Assembly (NCBI GenBank): GCA_022566535.1
Contig: JADFIR010000012.1
Coordinates: forward strand, 18,059 to 82,058
Direction of reading: 5' to 3'
DNA from: Planctomycetota bacterium
GTDB lineage: Bacteria; Planctomycetota; Phycisphaerae; Phycisphaerales; SM1A02
Length of the DNA: 64,000 nt
Shown here piece by piece: positions 25,237-35,841 of this stretch (positions within the stretch are counted from its first letter, which is position 1; the number at the start of each line of letters is the position of its first letter). The translations under genes were made by a program, and so were the position numbers. The notes beneath the pieces were generated by a model, which had not been told where the DNA came from, did not search any database, and saw only the letters and a program-made list of their open reading frames with translations.

Positions 25237-26469
25237 TCAGGGACCAGGCGTGGGACCGCTCCACCACCTGGTGATGAGTATTCCCATTATTGGCACCACA
25301 AAGAAGAGAATGACCAGAAAGAGTATTGCATATCCCCTCGACCTCGTCGCCAATCCACCGTACCACTGGGCGAGTGTCATCGGCACCACCTTCAAGGGGT
25401 ACCAGATCGCAATGCCAGAGATGTTGAACAGGACGTGCGAGATGGCCACGGTGGCGGCGACGGCCTTCTCATTGACGGCCGTCGCCGGATCGTCAACTAT
25501 GGCCAGAGCTGCGATGATCCCGGTCACGGTTGTGCCGAGGTTCGCACCAAGCACAAAAGGGAAGACCTGACGCAGCTTCAACGCGCCCGCCGCGGCCAGA
25601 GGAACGATCAGACTCGTCGTTACAGAGCTGGATTGAACAAGCACCGTCGTCACCGCCCCCACGCTGCCCGCCACCAGATCGTTGCGAAAGAACACCGTAC
25701 GGAACAACCCCTCGATGCGGCGGAGGAGGGCGCCCTTGAGGTTCTTCACCAGGAACACCAGCGACACGAGCAGGAGAACGAGGCCAAGGATCGCCACCGC
25801 TGACGCCACCCATGTGGGGCTCGAAAACACTTGTTGTGCGGTCGACTCGACCGTGGAGACGACCGGTTTGGTGATCACGATGATTGGACTCGTTTGCTTG
25901 CCCTGAGTTTGAAAGCCGACGATGCCGGCCACGAATCCGGCGGACTTGATCAGCGGGCCGAACATCCACTCAATTGGGAACAACACGGCGACCGCCAGCA
26001 GATTGAAGATATCGTGAACAAGCGCGGCGGTGAAGCCTCGCTGGAATTGGTGCCGAATCCGCCAGCTCCCTAACGATACCAGGATGCCCGTGACCGAAGT
26101 CCCGATGTTGGCCCCCATCACTGCGAAAACGGCCGCGTCAACCTGCAATACGCCTGCCGCTGTTAGCGTGATGATGAGGCTCGTGGTAAACGACGAACTC
26201 TGAAAGATCGCCGTGACCAAAAGCGATACCAGCAGCGGCACGAACGGATTCTCGGCTGCATTGAAGAGTTCCTCGATCCTCTGACCCGTTCCCGGCATCT
26301 TTGCCAACGTCTTGAGGCCGCTGCCCATGACGTTGATGGCGGCGAGGAAAAAGTACAAACAGATCCCGGCATAAATGCCGCTGAGCCAAGCCGGTGTTTC
26401 GCGCGTAGATGAGGGCTGACTTAATGGGGTCGGAGATGATGGGGGCTGCGAAGCGGCGCCCTCGGGCAT
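25237..26469 (-). CDS. Na+/phosphate symporter (NptA/PhoU-linked family)
   Basis: A protein of 410 residues with about nine membrane helices. The two inverted Na/Pi-cotransporter repeats are recognisable by their QSSS motifs: 'LVTAIFQSSSFTTSLIITLT' and 'VTTVLVQSSSVTTSLIVPLA'. Each is followed by 'GANIGTSVTGILVSL' or 'GANLGTTVTGIIAAL'. The N-terminal ~28 residues are Pro/Ser-rich and cytoplasmic. It takes up inorganic phosphate with Na+ across the inner membrane. A PhoU-like gene follows at 10 nt. The divergent TrmH-like gene starts 135 nt away. Confidence 0.92.
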   Translation of the reverse strand: MPEGAASQPPSSPTPLSQPSSTRETPAWLSGIYAGICLYFFLAAINVMGSGLKTLAKMPGTGQRIEELFNAAENPFVPLLVSLLVTAIFQSSSFTTSLIITLTAAGVLQVDAAVFAVMGANIGTSVTGILVSLGSWRIRHQFQRGFTAALVHDIFNLLAVAVLFPIEWMFGPLIKSAGFVAGIVGFQTQGKQTSPIIVITKPVVSTVESTAQQVFSSPTWVASAVAILGLVLLLVSLVFLVKNLKGALLRRIEGLFRTVFFRNDLVAGSVGAVTTVLVQSSSVTTSLIVPLAAAGALKLRQVFPFVLGANLGTTVTGIIAALAIVDDPATAVNEKAVAATVAISHVLFNISGIAIWYPLKVVPMTLAQWYGGLATRSRGYAILFLVILFFVVPIMGILITRWWSGPTPGP

Positions 26470-26604
26470 CTCGGTCGGCCCTCAGTGAGATGGCGATTCG
26501 GCAACGCGAACCGCACAGGGTCGGCATAATACGGTCGGCCCGTCTTCTGTCTACACCGCTTCAGAGATCCACGAAGAAAATAGTTCATCGCTATCCTCGT
26601 CCAG

Positions 26605-27375
26605 ATGGAGCCGCCCCGGGCACAGGCCGGCAACGTCTTTGAAGTGATCGATTTGGCTGATCCACGCCTCGCCGACTACCGCGATATCCGTGACCGGGGG
26701 CTGCGTGGCCGGGACGGCATTCCCGGGCTGTTTGTTGGCGAACAGCCGCTGATCGTCCAGCGCATGCTCTCCATGCCGGGCGTGACCAAGTCCGTGCTGG
26801 TGGTGACGAGGTGGGCGGATCGCATCGCCCCCCTTGCCCCGCCCGATGTGCCGGTCTATATCACCCCGCTGGACCTGATGCGGCACGTGGCTGGGTTTAC
26901 CGTCCATCGAGGCGTGCTGGCCATCGGGTGTCGCTCGGCGATCGAGCGGTCGGACCTCGCCTCGGCCCTGTGCCCCGACGGCCCGCTCACCGTTCTGCTG
27001 TGCGAAAACATCACCAATATCGACAACATCGGGTTTCTCTTTCGCAACGCCGCAGCGTTCGGGGTCGATGCCGTCGTACTAAGCCCCCGCTGCCATGATC
27101 CACTGTATCGCAAATCCTTGCGCGTTTCGATCGGTCACGCGCTCACCGTGCCGTTCGTGCGGTGTCTCGACTGGCCGGGCGATCTCGGCCGGCTGAAGGC
27201 CCGGCATCCGACGAGTCGAGCGTGCGCGAATAATCAGCGAGCCGCCGCGTCCTCGCGAGCGGCTATTGCCGGGTTGGAGCGTTCATCCATTTCACGACTG
27301 ATCGTTGCTGCCGATCGAGCGAGACCGCTGGCGGGGACGCCGCGGCTCGCTAAGATTCCCCCTGGATCACTGTGA
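26605..27375 (+). CDS. TrmH/SpoU-family RNA 2'-O-methyltransferase, frame broken near the C-terminus
   Basis: The frame gives 256 residues. The N-terminal substrate-binding part ('DIRDRGLRGRDGIPGLFVGE') and motif 1 of the SPOUT fold ('ITNIDNIGFLFRNAAAFGVD', 'RKSLRVSIGHALTVPF') are intact. The expected motif 2 (a G/N-x-E-G-x-G-L loop) is replaced by 'LIVAADRARPLAG', and motif 3 is missing from this frame. It is found intact in the +1 frame directly after (27371-27478). Either a frameshift mutation has inactivated the gene or the sequence has an error. The intact family methylates ribose 2'-OH in tRNA or rRNA using S-adenosylmethionine. Confidence 0.75.
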   Translation: MEPPRAQAGNVFEVIDLADPRLADYRDIRDRGLRGRDGIPGLFVGEQPLIVQRMLSMPGVTKSVLVVTRWADRIAPLAPPDVPVYITPLDLMRHVAGFTVHRGVLAIGCRSAIERSDLASALCPDGPLTVLLCENITNIDNIGFLFRNAAAFGVDAVVLSPRCHDPLYRKSLRVSIGHALTVPFVRCLDWPGDLGRLKARHPTSRACANNQRAAASSRAAIAGLERSSISRLIVAADRARPLAGTPRLAKIPPGSL

Positions 27376-27478
27376 TCACATCGTCAAGGTTCCGATGGCT
27401 CCGGGAGTCGATTCGCTCAATGTCGCCGTCGCCGCCGCCGTGTGCCTGCACCGCTTTAGCACCGCCGTGCGTGTGTAA
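27371..27478 (+). pseudogene. Out-of-frame C-terminal motif of the TrmH-like gene
   Basis: In the +1 frame relative to the preceding gene, the sequence reads 'CDHIVKVPMAPGVDSLNVAV' then 'AAAVCLHRFSTAVRV' and a stop. 'IPM...VDSLNVAVAAAV' is SPOUT motif 3, which forms part of the AdoMet-binding knot. It must once have belonged to the upstream frame. Confidence 0.8.
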
Positions 27479-27532
27479 ACAGTGAAGGATCGCCTCGGTG
27501 CTTGGGCCGCCAGGTCGGCAATACCAAAATGT

Positions 27533-30500
27533 TTAGGGTTTCAGGTGCTCTTGGGATTCGCGGCGAACGGTCTCCCGCTCGATCCAGTGAAGAAGTGCGT
27601 CCCGGTTCACGATCACTCCACCTTTTATCACCATCCATATCTTTTTTGTATTTTGAATGTCTTGCAGCGGATCGGCGTCGAGGATCACGAGGTCCGCCCA
27701 CTTGCCGTCCTCAATGGTCCCGATCTCCGCGTCGGCTCCGAGCACGCGGGCCGCGATGCCGGTCGCCGCATGAATGGCTTCCGACGGCGACATGCCCGAC
27801 CGAACGAGTTCTTCCAGCTCCCAGTGCAGGGCCCACGCCAGATGGGGCGTGTCTGTGCCTGCGGCAATCGTTACGCCGCCTTCATGCAGCTTCTTGGTAG
27901 CTAGGCGCGCCCAATTGAGCCGTGGTTCCCAGAACCGGCGTCGTGCCGGGGGATTACGTAGTGCAAACTGGCGCAAGGACGGGCTGAGAAAGGGAGCGGT
28001 GACCGGTTGGTCGACGATGGACGGCTCATCGATCAGACGCACGATGGAGGAGAAGACCGCAATTGTGGGCACGACCCAGAGATCGGCAGCCTTGAAGAGC
28101 TGCACGACATCATTGTAGATGATGCCATCCGTACGGTCGCCTGACTGCCCTAAATGTTCTTTGCCATCGAGTCCAGCGGCGATCAGCGGAAGCGGAAGCG
28201 CCAAGTGTCCACTCACCGGCAGGCCAAACGTGTGGGCCGCTTCGATGAACTCGGCGCCAGAATGGACGATAGGGAAATACAATTTGGCATATTCTGCACC
28301 GAAAGCATGGGCCAGCCTCAGCGCTCGTAGACGGCCCGCGCCGTCTGCCGGTGTTTGAATCGTATCGCCCGACAAACCGGGGCCCGACTTGTCAGTTGCG
28401 AGGAACTGAAAACCTCCAAACACAATTCTGGGCCCCGCACGCAAACCGGCTTCAACCTCGTCGCGCAGCGCAGCCGTCCGGGCGATCGGCGAGCTGGCGT
28501 CGCGGACCGTCGTCACACCGTAGTAGATCAGGCCGGGAAGCTCGACGTCATCCCACATATGCGTATGCAAATCAATGAGTCCGGGCATCACCACCCGGCC
28601 TTCTGCCTCAATGACGCGGGTCCCCTCTTTTGCTTTGATCTCACCATCGGGCGCAACGCGAGCAATGCGTCCCCCCTCCACAAGGATGTCGCGCAGTTCT
28701 GTTGGAGCATCTTCCTTGCCGGTAATGAGCCGAACGTTGCGAATAAGCATCGGCTCCGGTGGCGCGGGCAGGCGATAACTGAGAGGCCAGCCGAGGTGTT
28801 GGAGTTGGCCATCGGATCGGCGGAGCCGGAGCCCGTCATCTGAAACGTAGAGGATGCTACCATCCCGGGCGACACTGGGATAGAGTGCCGCGTCGTCGAA
28901 GAGGGGGGCCGGCTCTTCCAACATTCCAGCTTCAGCGCTGAAGCGCACTCGCCAGAGCTTGTTGTTCTCGATGTACACGATTGCCCCGCTCGCACCCCAG
29001 TGCAAAAAGGTCGGCATCGCCGGGAACCGCTCAAGTTGTCGCTCCTTGCCTTCGAGCGTGATGAGAGTGGCCGTAATTCGCGAACCCTCCCCCGGCGGCC
29101 AATCTGGCCAACTGAAAAGAAGGATGCTTTTGGAGTCTGGACTCCACGGTGGCACCTCCTGACTGTGCGACATCCCCCACGATATGGGAGCTTGAGCGAC
29201 GTCAAGGGTCGCCTCCCTGTGTTTGATTGGCCCGCCGTGGGCAGGAATGACACGCACACGAAGAGACTCCTCCTCGTGCAAAAAAGCGATGTGCTGACCA
29301 TCGGGTGACCAGGAGGGCCTTGTCTCCGAACCGGGAAGCGAAGTGAGTCGCCGAGTCTTGCCGTTCTCCACATTCGTGGCGAAGAGGTCCTCGGTTCCCC
29401 CCAGCCCTGCGCTGAAGACGACCTCCTGGCCATCGGGTGACCACACCAGGCCATCCGCGGTGCTCGGCAGCGCGGCTAGGGCGCGGGGCTTATCATCCGC
29501 TCGCCAGACCCAGAGCTTTCCCAATGCAATCATGGCGATACGCTTTCCGTCGGGCGATAACGCCAGTCCCCTATGACCCCGGGCAGGACGCTCGACGCCC
29601 GGAGGCGCAAAGCGGACCGGCTTCAACTGCGGCCGCTTCCGTTGAAAACTCAACTTGGCCGTGAAGGGGATCGCCTGTGGGCTCCCGCCGGTTGCCGCCA
29701 TGCGCCACAACCGGCCATCGGCGGAATAGTAAAGCGCGGACCCGTCGGGTGACCAGCGCACACGAAGCGGCGTCGTATCAGAGTGCTCGGTAAGCTTCTG
29801 CGCGGTCCCGCCCAGATCCTGTACCCACAGTTGCATTCGTCCTTGTGCATCCTTGGAGAAAAAGGCAATCCGCTTCGCGTCCGGCGAGTAGACCGGCGCC
29901 CGTCCCTCTACGGTTTCCGCTGTCAGAGGAGTCGCGGTCTCACGGTTGATCCCAACTTCCCAGATGCGCCCTCCACTGGCCCTAAACCGGCCGGCATTGA
30001 CGAAGCAAAGACGTGTGCCGTCGGGCGACCAAGCCGGGTCGCGCACGGACGGAGAGGGAAGACCTTCGATGTGGAGCGGCCGAAGTGCGCCGGTATCCAC
30101 GTCGAGTATGTAAATCTCATTTTGAGGAAACCCTCGAAAGAAGGCAATCTGCCGACCCGTCGGAGACCATGCTGGAAATGTGTCACCCTCACGCCAGCCC
30201 CCCTGCTCCGTGAGCTGCCGTATCTCCTCACCTCCAATCGAAATGAGCCATAGGCCCCCGCCTTCCGGACGGGACGAGCGGAAAGCAATCCATTTCCCAT
30301 CGGTGGAAAAGGAGGGATCCCGATCCACGGCTTGGTCACGCACGGCATGGGTTAACGGAGTCGCCTCGCCTCCGGTGGCTGGCAGGAGCCACAGTTGGCC
30401 GAGTAGATCAAAGACAATCATGCGTCCGTCAGGGGAAAGATCAAAGGCAAGCTTCGTTCCCTCGCGCACTTCAATCGAGATCGCCTGGGTCCAACCATCG

Positions 30501-30601
30501 CCAGACTGGGAACTGGCAGAACCGGTGCCTGCGCTTGTTCCGCCGCCGTCGTTCAGCGGTCCAGTAACCGCCAGGCTGACGACTACCATGACAAGCGTCA
30601 T
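27533..30601 (-). CDS. TolB-like WD40 propeller fused to amidohydrolase
   Basis: A protein of 1022 residues from the ATG at 30601; the signal-peptide-like start is 'MTLVMVVVSLAVTGPL'. Residues ~40-640 contain repeated 'SPDGxxI.F' blades ('LSPDGRMIVFDLLGQLW', 'WSPDGTRLCFVNAG', 'LSPDGKRIAMIALGKLW'), a TolB/WD40 propeller. From ~660 comes an amidohydrolase domain: 'VIEAEGRVVMPGLIDLHTHM' supplies the HxH metal site. 'GVTTVRDASSP' and 'SGHLALPLPLIAAGLDGKEH' follow, then 'GVTIAAGTDTPHLAW' with the late Asp and a final 'GKWADLVILDADPL'. This fusion is known in exported or periplasmic amidohydrolases; the substrate is unknown. No ribosome site is clear. Confidence 0.9.
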   Translation of the reverse strand: MTLVMVVVSLAVTGPLNDGGGTSAGTGSASSQSGDGWTQAISIEVREGTKLAFDLSPDGRMIVFDLLGQLWLLPATGGEATPLTHAVRDQAVDRDPSFSTDGKWIAFRSSRPEGGGLWLISIGGEEIRQLTEQGGWREGDTFPAWSPTGRQIAFFRGFPQNEIYILDVDTGALRPLHIEGLPSPSVRDPAWSPDGTRLCFVNAGRFRASGGRIWEVGINRETATPLTAETVEGRAPVYSPDAKRIAFFSKDAQGRMQLWVQDLGGTAQKLTEHSDTTPLRVRWSPDGSALYYSADGRLWRMAATGGSPQAIPFTAKLSFQRKRPQLKPVRFAPPGVERPARGHRGLALSPDGKRIAMIALGKLWVWRADDKPRALAALPSTADGLVWSPDGQEVVFSAGLGGTEDLFATNVENGKTRRLTSLPGSETRPSWSPDGQHIAFLHEEESLRVRVIPAHGGPIKHREATLDVAQAPISWGMSHSQEVPPWSPDSKSILLFSWPDWPPGEGSRITATLITLEGKERQLERFPAMPTFLHWGASGAIVYIENNKLWRVRFSAEAGMLEEPAPLFDDAALYPSVARDGSILYVSDDGLRLRRSDGQLQHLGWPLSYRLPAPPEPMLIRNVRLITGKEDAPTELRDILVEGGRIARVAPDGEIKAKEGTRVIEAEGRVVMPGLIDLHTHMWDDVELPGLIYYGVTTVRDASSPIARTAALRDEVEAGLRAGPRIVFGGFQFLATDKSGPGLSGDTIQTPADGAGRLRALRLAHAFGAEYAKLYFPIVHSGAEFIEAAHTFGLPVSGHLALPLPLIAAGLDGKEHLGQSGDRTDGIIYNDVVQLFKAADLWVVPTIAVFSSIVRLIDEPSIVDQPVTAPFLSPSLRQFALRNPPARRRFWEPRLNWARLATKKLHEGGVTIAAGTDTPHLAWALHWELEELVRSGMSPSEAIHAATGIAARVLGADAEIGTIEDGKWADLVILDADPLQDIQNTKKIWMVIKGGVIVNRDALLHWIERETVRRESQEHLKP

Positions 30602-30861
30602 CCGATGTGCGGTACGGATTGTTAGTTCTCCCTGTGCTGCACTGCCTCCCTTGGCGCCCCTCACTTGGCGGCGTTGAGCTGAGGCAGGAATTTCTTCATC
30701 ACCCAGACTTCGTTTTGGACGCTGGACCCGGTACTCAAGGCGACGCACCAGGCTGGGGCCCCTCCACCGCCCGCGAGACATCCCCATCGTACCGTCAGTC
30801 GGGCCAAGGACGACCGCATCGTGCCCGCGGCATTGACAGCGGGCCAATAGACCGGTTCCCT

Positions 30862-32061
<1,200 letters not shown>

Positions 32062-32243
32062 CCCGAATCGTGCGGATCTGCAACCCTTCTCGTCAAACGT
32101 TGCGCTGCGGCGCCGATGGTGTGCCGCGGTGGAGTTTCGGCACATTCCCCGAACGCCATCCAACGGGCGAGGCGCCGCAATACCCAACCTGCATCCCGCG
32201 TTCGCGCCGGGAACCGTTATGACAGGGCTGCGAATCGTCTGAG

Positions 32244-32274
32244 GCGTTCCCGTTCGCGGGAGCGCGCAGCTTTT
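32244..32274 (+). terminator. GC-rich stem-loop with short T-run
   Basis: Arms 'gcgttcccg' (32244-32252) and 'cgggagcgc' (32257-32265) with a TTCG loop, one G-T pair, then 'gcagctttt'. It lies 180 nt after galK and 50 nt before the next start. It may terminate galK or be a leader structure of the secreted-protein gene. Confidence 0.4.
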
Positions 32275-32316
32275 CGGCCTGAGTTATCGGATCGTCCTGC
32301 GCGGAAGGAGAAGGAA

Positions 32317-33864
32317 GTGCAAAGAAAGAAGATTGTTGCGATCACCTCGGCATTGCTCGGGCTCACGCTGACGGCGCAGGGCGGGGTCCAGGTCACCGGC
32401 AATGCGTGCAACCCGGACATCCCATCGTCCGCCTATCAGATCGTTGAGCTTCCGAGCGGTCATTTCAACGTATCTCTGACCCAGCTGTACGCGCCATTTG
32501 GGAAGACGTTCTTTGAGATTCATCCGACAAGCCCGGGCGTCATCATTGACAACGTGGTCATCGATGTAGACGGCCCACCGGCGGGCTCGCCTGTGATTGT
32601 TCGCGTGTTACCGGATTGCAATAATCCATTGGTGAGGATCAAGAGTGTCGGCAGCATCCTTCAAACCGGCACGGGCGAGACGCTGCTCAACAAGGTTGAG
32701 GTCGAGGAGGACATCGGATTTGTCCAGGTGGAAGCGATCGGCGATCTCTTGGCTCATCGCGACATTGTCGGCCCGATCATCGCCACCACCGCGGACAACT
32801 CGGCCCGCGGTATCAACATCGCCTGGGCCCAACGTCATATTCTCGGTGACCTCGTCGCGGCCAACGGCATTATCCGCTGGGTCACGGCGCACACCGGTGA
32901 CATCGGCACGATGAGAAATCCGGTATCCATCATGGCCAAGCACGGCGTCATCCAGGCGGATTCGGTCGTGGGCAACATCTTTGCGTACATCAACACACGC
33001 ATCAACGGCGGCGCTGGCCCCTTCAAATTCCTCCGGGCACGAACCTTCAGGGGAGCCCTCGACACCGCGGAAATTGTGCCGGGCAATACGTTCAACGGCC
33101 AGCTTCTCGTTGGCGTGGAGCTCGCCGCGGATATCACGATTGGCCGGGCCTTTGTACCGCCGAACTTCATTGGCCTTGTGCCGGCCGGCCTCACCGGGCA
33201 GATCATCATCAATGCCGACAACCTCCCGAACCCGGTGTGGACCGCTTCGGTCTACTTCGGCGATCCGGCAGATCCGGATATTGAATTGACGGGCCCCGGC
33301 TACACCGAGTCTCCCGAATTGCTCGGCGGTGGATCGATCGGCCTGGCGCCGTTCGCGCTTCACGATGAGTCCTGCGTTCCGCCCAACGGCGAGACGGTAT
33401 CTGTCGGCACGAACGACCCGCCGCTCCAGGTGAAGCTGCGCCACTATGGGCCGGTTACCTGGAAAGGCACCGCGCCCCTAACCGTTGAGCGACAGACTAA
33501 GGGCGGTATCTGTGAATGGCAGCTTGTGACCAACAACTTTGTATTCATACCTGCCAAAGGCGATGACAATTCGATCATTGCGATCGCTGCAAGAGGCGCG
33601 CCGGGATTCGAGGTCGGCTACGAGTACCGCATTCAGGCCACTGGCCAACTTGTCTGCGACAACGTGCTCGGCGCACCGCCGGTCAACTGGGCCGGCCCGT
33701 ATGTCCTCTCGGTCGAATCGGCGGGCCCTGCTGTCAGCGACGCCGACATCTCCGGCCCGGGCGGCATACCCGACGGTTGTGTTGACGCGTTCGACCTCGC
33801 GGCGGTGCTGGCTGCGTGGTGCTCGGTCGCGGGCGGCAACCCCTGCGGCACATGCGGCCCGTAG
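32317..33864 (+). CDS. Secreted protein with Cys-bearing C-terminal module
   Basis: A protein of 515 residues from a GTG at 32317, preceded by a strong AAGGAGAAGG. The signal peptide is '(M)QRKKIVAITSALLGLTLTAQ'. The middle part looks like a parallel beta-helix or adhesin-type fold, with short repeats of 'GDL.A..GII.WV.AHTGDIG' kind ('HILGDLVAANGIIRWVTAHT', 'KHGVIQADSVVGNIFAYINT'). The C-terminal ~45 residues hold one EF-hand-like module 'PDGCVDAFDLAAVLAAWC' and end 'GGNPCGTCGP'. The same module, almost identical, ends the protein at 55029-57542. Extracytoplasmic; function unknown. Confidence 0.82.
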   Translation: MQRKKIVAITSALLGLTLTAQGGVQVTGNACNPDIPSSAYQIVELPSGHFNVSLTQLYAPFGKTFFEIHPTSPGVIIDNVVIDVDGPPAGSPVIVRVLPDCNNPLVRIKSVGSILQTGTGETLLNKVEVEEDIGFVQVEAIGDLLAHRDIVGPIIATTADNSARGINIAWAQRHILGDLVAANGIIRWVTAHTGDIGTMRNPVSIMAKHGVIQADSVVGNIFAYINTRINGGAGPFKFLRARTFRGALDTAEIVPGNTFNGQLLVGVELAADITIGRAFVPPNFIGLVPAGLTGQIIINADNLPNPVWTASVYFGDPADPDIELTGPGYTESPELLGGGSIGLAPFALHDESCVPPNGETVSVGTNDPPLQVKLRHYGPVTWKGTAPLTVERQTKGGICEWQLVTNNFVFIPAKGDDNSIIAIAARGAPGFEVGYEYRIQATGQLVCDNVLGAPPVNWAGPYVLSVESAGPAVSDADISGPGGIPDGCVDAFDLAAVLAAWCSVAGGNPCGTCGP

Positions 33865-34214
33865 GTGCGCGAAGCAGCCACATCTCTGCGCGCCCGGGGT
33901 GTACCAACTTCAACTGTAGGTCAACAATGAGCCCCCCGTACGCATGTAGGGTACCCAGCCGAACGCTGCGCGCCCAACAAGGGCGCTGAATCAGTTGCCC
34001 GGCTTGTGCGCGCCGGGGACTGTCGCCTGGGGCAGTCACGCGGTGAGGTAGTCCGGCTTCCACTTGATGCTGCAGCCGATGCTGGGTTGTTGCTCCGGCG
34101 GCACCGGGCAGCCTCAGCTGGGCACGGGCGCTTCCTTGCGTAACATGCTGCACATAAGTCGTTTACATCGATACATTTGAATCCTGATCTTGACCCTGGT
34201 ACACTACAGTTTCC
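33865..34214. other. 350-nt gap with no intact gene
   Basis: This region separates the secreted-protein gene from folC. Apart from the short thioredoxin-family remnant at 34036-34146 (minus strand), I see no coding signal. The folC promoter should lie in its last ~70 nt, which are visibly more AT-rich. Confidence 0.6.
34036..34146 (-). pseudogene. C-terminal remnant of a thioredoxin-family protein
   Basis: The minus strand reads 'KEAPVPS', an in-frame TGA, then 'GCPVPPEQQPSIGCSIKWKP' and 'DYLTA' with a stop. 'PSIGCSIKWKP' close to a C-terminus is the characteristic ending of a group of AhpC/thioredoxin-like proteins. No thioredoxin core (CxxC) is found upstream, and the premature stop confirms decay. 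Confidence 0.6.
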
Positions 34215-35624
34215 ATGAGCAAATCGATCTCCTCCCCACGACGCCGCGGCTCGGGCGGGCGAGGCGCTACGGAAATCGCCACCTTCGCCAACGCTGTGCG
34301 ATACCTGTATGACCGCGTGGACATCGAGCGGATGCGCGTCGTGCGCTATGACGACAAGATGTTCAAGCTGGACCGCATGCGCAGGCTGCTCAAGGCCCTG
34401 GGTAGTCCGCACGAGCAGATCCGCACCGTGCACGTAGCCGGCACGTTGGGCAAAGGCTCCACCGTGGCCATGATCGCATCAATACTGCAAGGCTGCGGCT
34501 ACGGTGTCGGGCAATACACCAGTCCGCACCTCGTTGACATCCGCGAACGGATCACCATCAACAATCAGCGCATCAGCAAGAGCGACTTCATCCAGCTGAC
34601 ACGTCAGGTCTCAGCCGCTGCAGCCAAACAGCCCGGCGAACCGACGTTCTTCGAGCTCTTTACTGCGGTAGCCTTCAAGCATTTCGCGGACCAGGCCGTG
34701 GACATCGCAGTGATCGAAACCGGGCTTGGAGGCCGGCTCGACTCGACCAATGTGATCACGCCGGAGGTCACCGCCATCACGCGGATTGACTACGACCACA
34801 CACACATCCTCGGCCGAACATTGACCGACATCGCCCGGGAAAAGGCCGGCATCTTCAAACGGGGCGTCCCCGCGCTGACCGTCGAGCAGACCGCCGAGGT
34901 CGAAAAGGTCCTGCGTGACACGGCCGAGAAGCTCGCCGTGACGCTTCGCATCGTGAACAAGGACATCGAGTTCAGTTGCCGCTTCGCCACCTCAGACGCG
35001 CTGGGGCCGCACACTCGGGTGTGCGTTCTCACCGAGACCAGCCAATTCATGCACCTGCCGGTGCCGCTGGCGGGCGATCACCAAGCCATCAACTGCGGGC
35101 TGGCCCTGGCGGTCATCGATTCGCTGAAGGGCTCGGGATTCGAGTTTCCCGAAATCCCGTTGCACGACGGGCTGGCCCGGAGCGCCTCGCCGGGCCGGAT
35201 GGAGCTCCTGTGGAATCAGCCGCGGATCTTAGCCGACGGCGCTCACAATCCTGCCGCCCTCGGCGCGCTGATGCGATGCGTCGGGACCTTTGTCCCTTAC
35301 GACTCCCTGATCTGCATCTTCGGCTGCTGCCAAGACAAAGACATTCCCGCCATGCTCGACCGGCTCGCCCTCGGCGCGGACAAGATCATCTTCACCCGTG
35401 CCAAAGGCACGCCACGCGCAGCCGAGCCTCGCGATCTGCACCGGCAGTTCTCGGAGCGCAGCGGCAAGATGAGCCAGGCCGCGGCCAGCTTGCCCAAAGC
35501 TCTCGATCTGGCCACCCAGGCCGTCGGGCGGGACGACCTCATCTGCGTGACCGGCAGCTTCTATCTGGTTGGAGAGGCCAAGAAGCACCTCACCAATCTC
35601 GCCCGGAAACACCAGCAGCCCTGA
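34215..35624 (+). CDS. folC: Folylpolyglutamate synthase / dihydrofolate synthase
   Basis: A protein of 469 residues of the Mur-ligase-like family. The P-loop is 'VAGTLGKGSTVAMIASIL' (~75-92). 'YTSPHLVDIRERITIN' is the FolC signature, and 'IETGLGGRLDSTNVI' and 'DYDHTHILGRTLTDIAREKA' follow. The C-terminal domain has 'DGAHNPAAL' and 'FGCCQDKDIPAML'. FolC adds glutamate to dihydropteroate and/or folates in the cytoplasm using ATP. The ~25-residue Arg/Ser/Gly-rich N-terminus is not part of the family core. Confidence 0.95.
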   Translation: MSKSISSPRRRGSGGRGATEIATFANAVRYLYDRVDIERMRVVRYDDKMFKLDRMRRLLKALGSPHEQIRTVHVAGTLGKGSTVAMIASILQGCGYGVGQYTSPHLVDIRERITINNQRISKSDFIQLTRQVSAAAAKQPGEPTFFELFTAVAFKHFADQAVDIAVIETGLGGRLDSTNVITPEVTAITRIDYDHTHILGRTLTDIAREKAGIFKRGVPALTVEQTAEVEKVLRDTAEKLAVTLRIVNKDIEFSCRFATSDALGPHTRVCVLTETSQFMHLPVPLAGDHQAINCGLALAVIDSLKGSGFEFPEIPLHDGLARSASPGRMELLWNQPRILADGAHNPAALGALMRCVGTFVPYDSLICIFGCCQDKDIPAMLDRLALGADKIIFTRAKGTPRAAEPRDLHRQFSERSGKMSQAAASLPKALDLATQAVGRDDLICVTGSFYLVGEAKKHLTNLARKHQQP

Positions 35625-35781
35625 CCGAGGTTCGCAGGCCAACCTCCGCAGAGATTATTTGATCGCACCCAATCCGCCGATACACTTTGCGGTGATGGAT
35701 GCCCATGTCTCCCGAGGCCGGCTTATTGCTGTGGTGCTTGCCTAGACCGCGCGCGATCCTTTGCGAGCAGGCGTCGCCAAG

Positions 35782-35809
35782 GCCTCGCGATCGCGGGGCT
35801 TTATTGTTT
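35782..35809 (+). terminator. Rho-independent-type terminator or leader hairpin before leuS
   Basis: Stem 'gcctcgc'/'gcggggc' (35782-35788, 35793-35799, one G-T pair) with a 'gatc' loop, followed by 'tttattgttt'. It lies ~160 nt after folC and 33 nt before the leuS start, so it could terminate folC or act as an attenuator of leuS. Confidence 0.55.
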
Positions 35810-35841
35810 CTTGGTCTCCCGAATCATTTGATGAATGACGA

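Noticed and set aside
30607-30861. Extension of galactokinase to an upstream ATG
   Set aside because: The added residues have no galactokinase similarity and would overlap the start of the divergent amidohydrolase gene.
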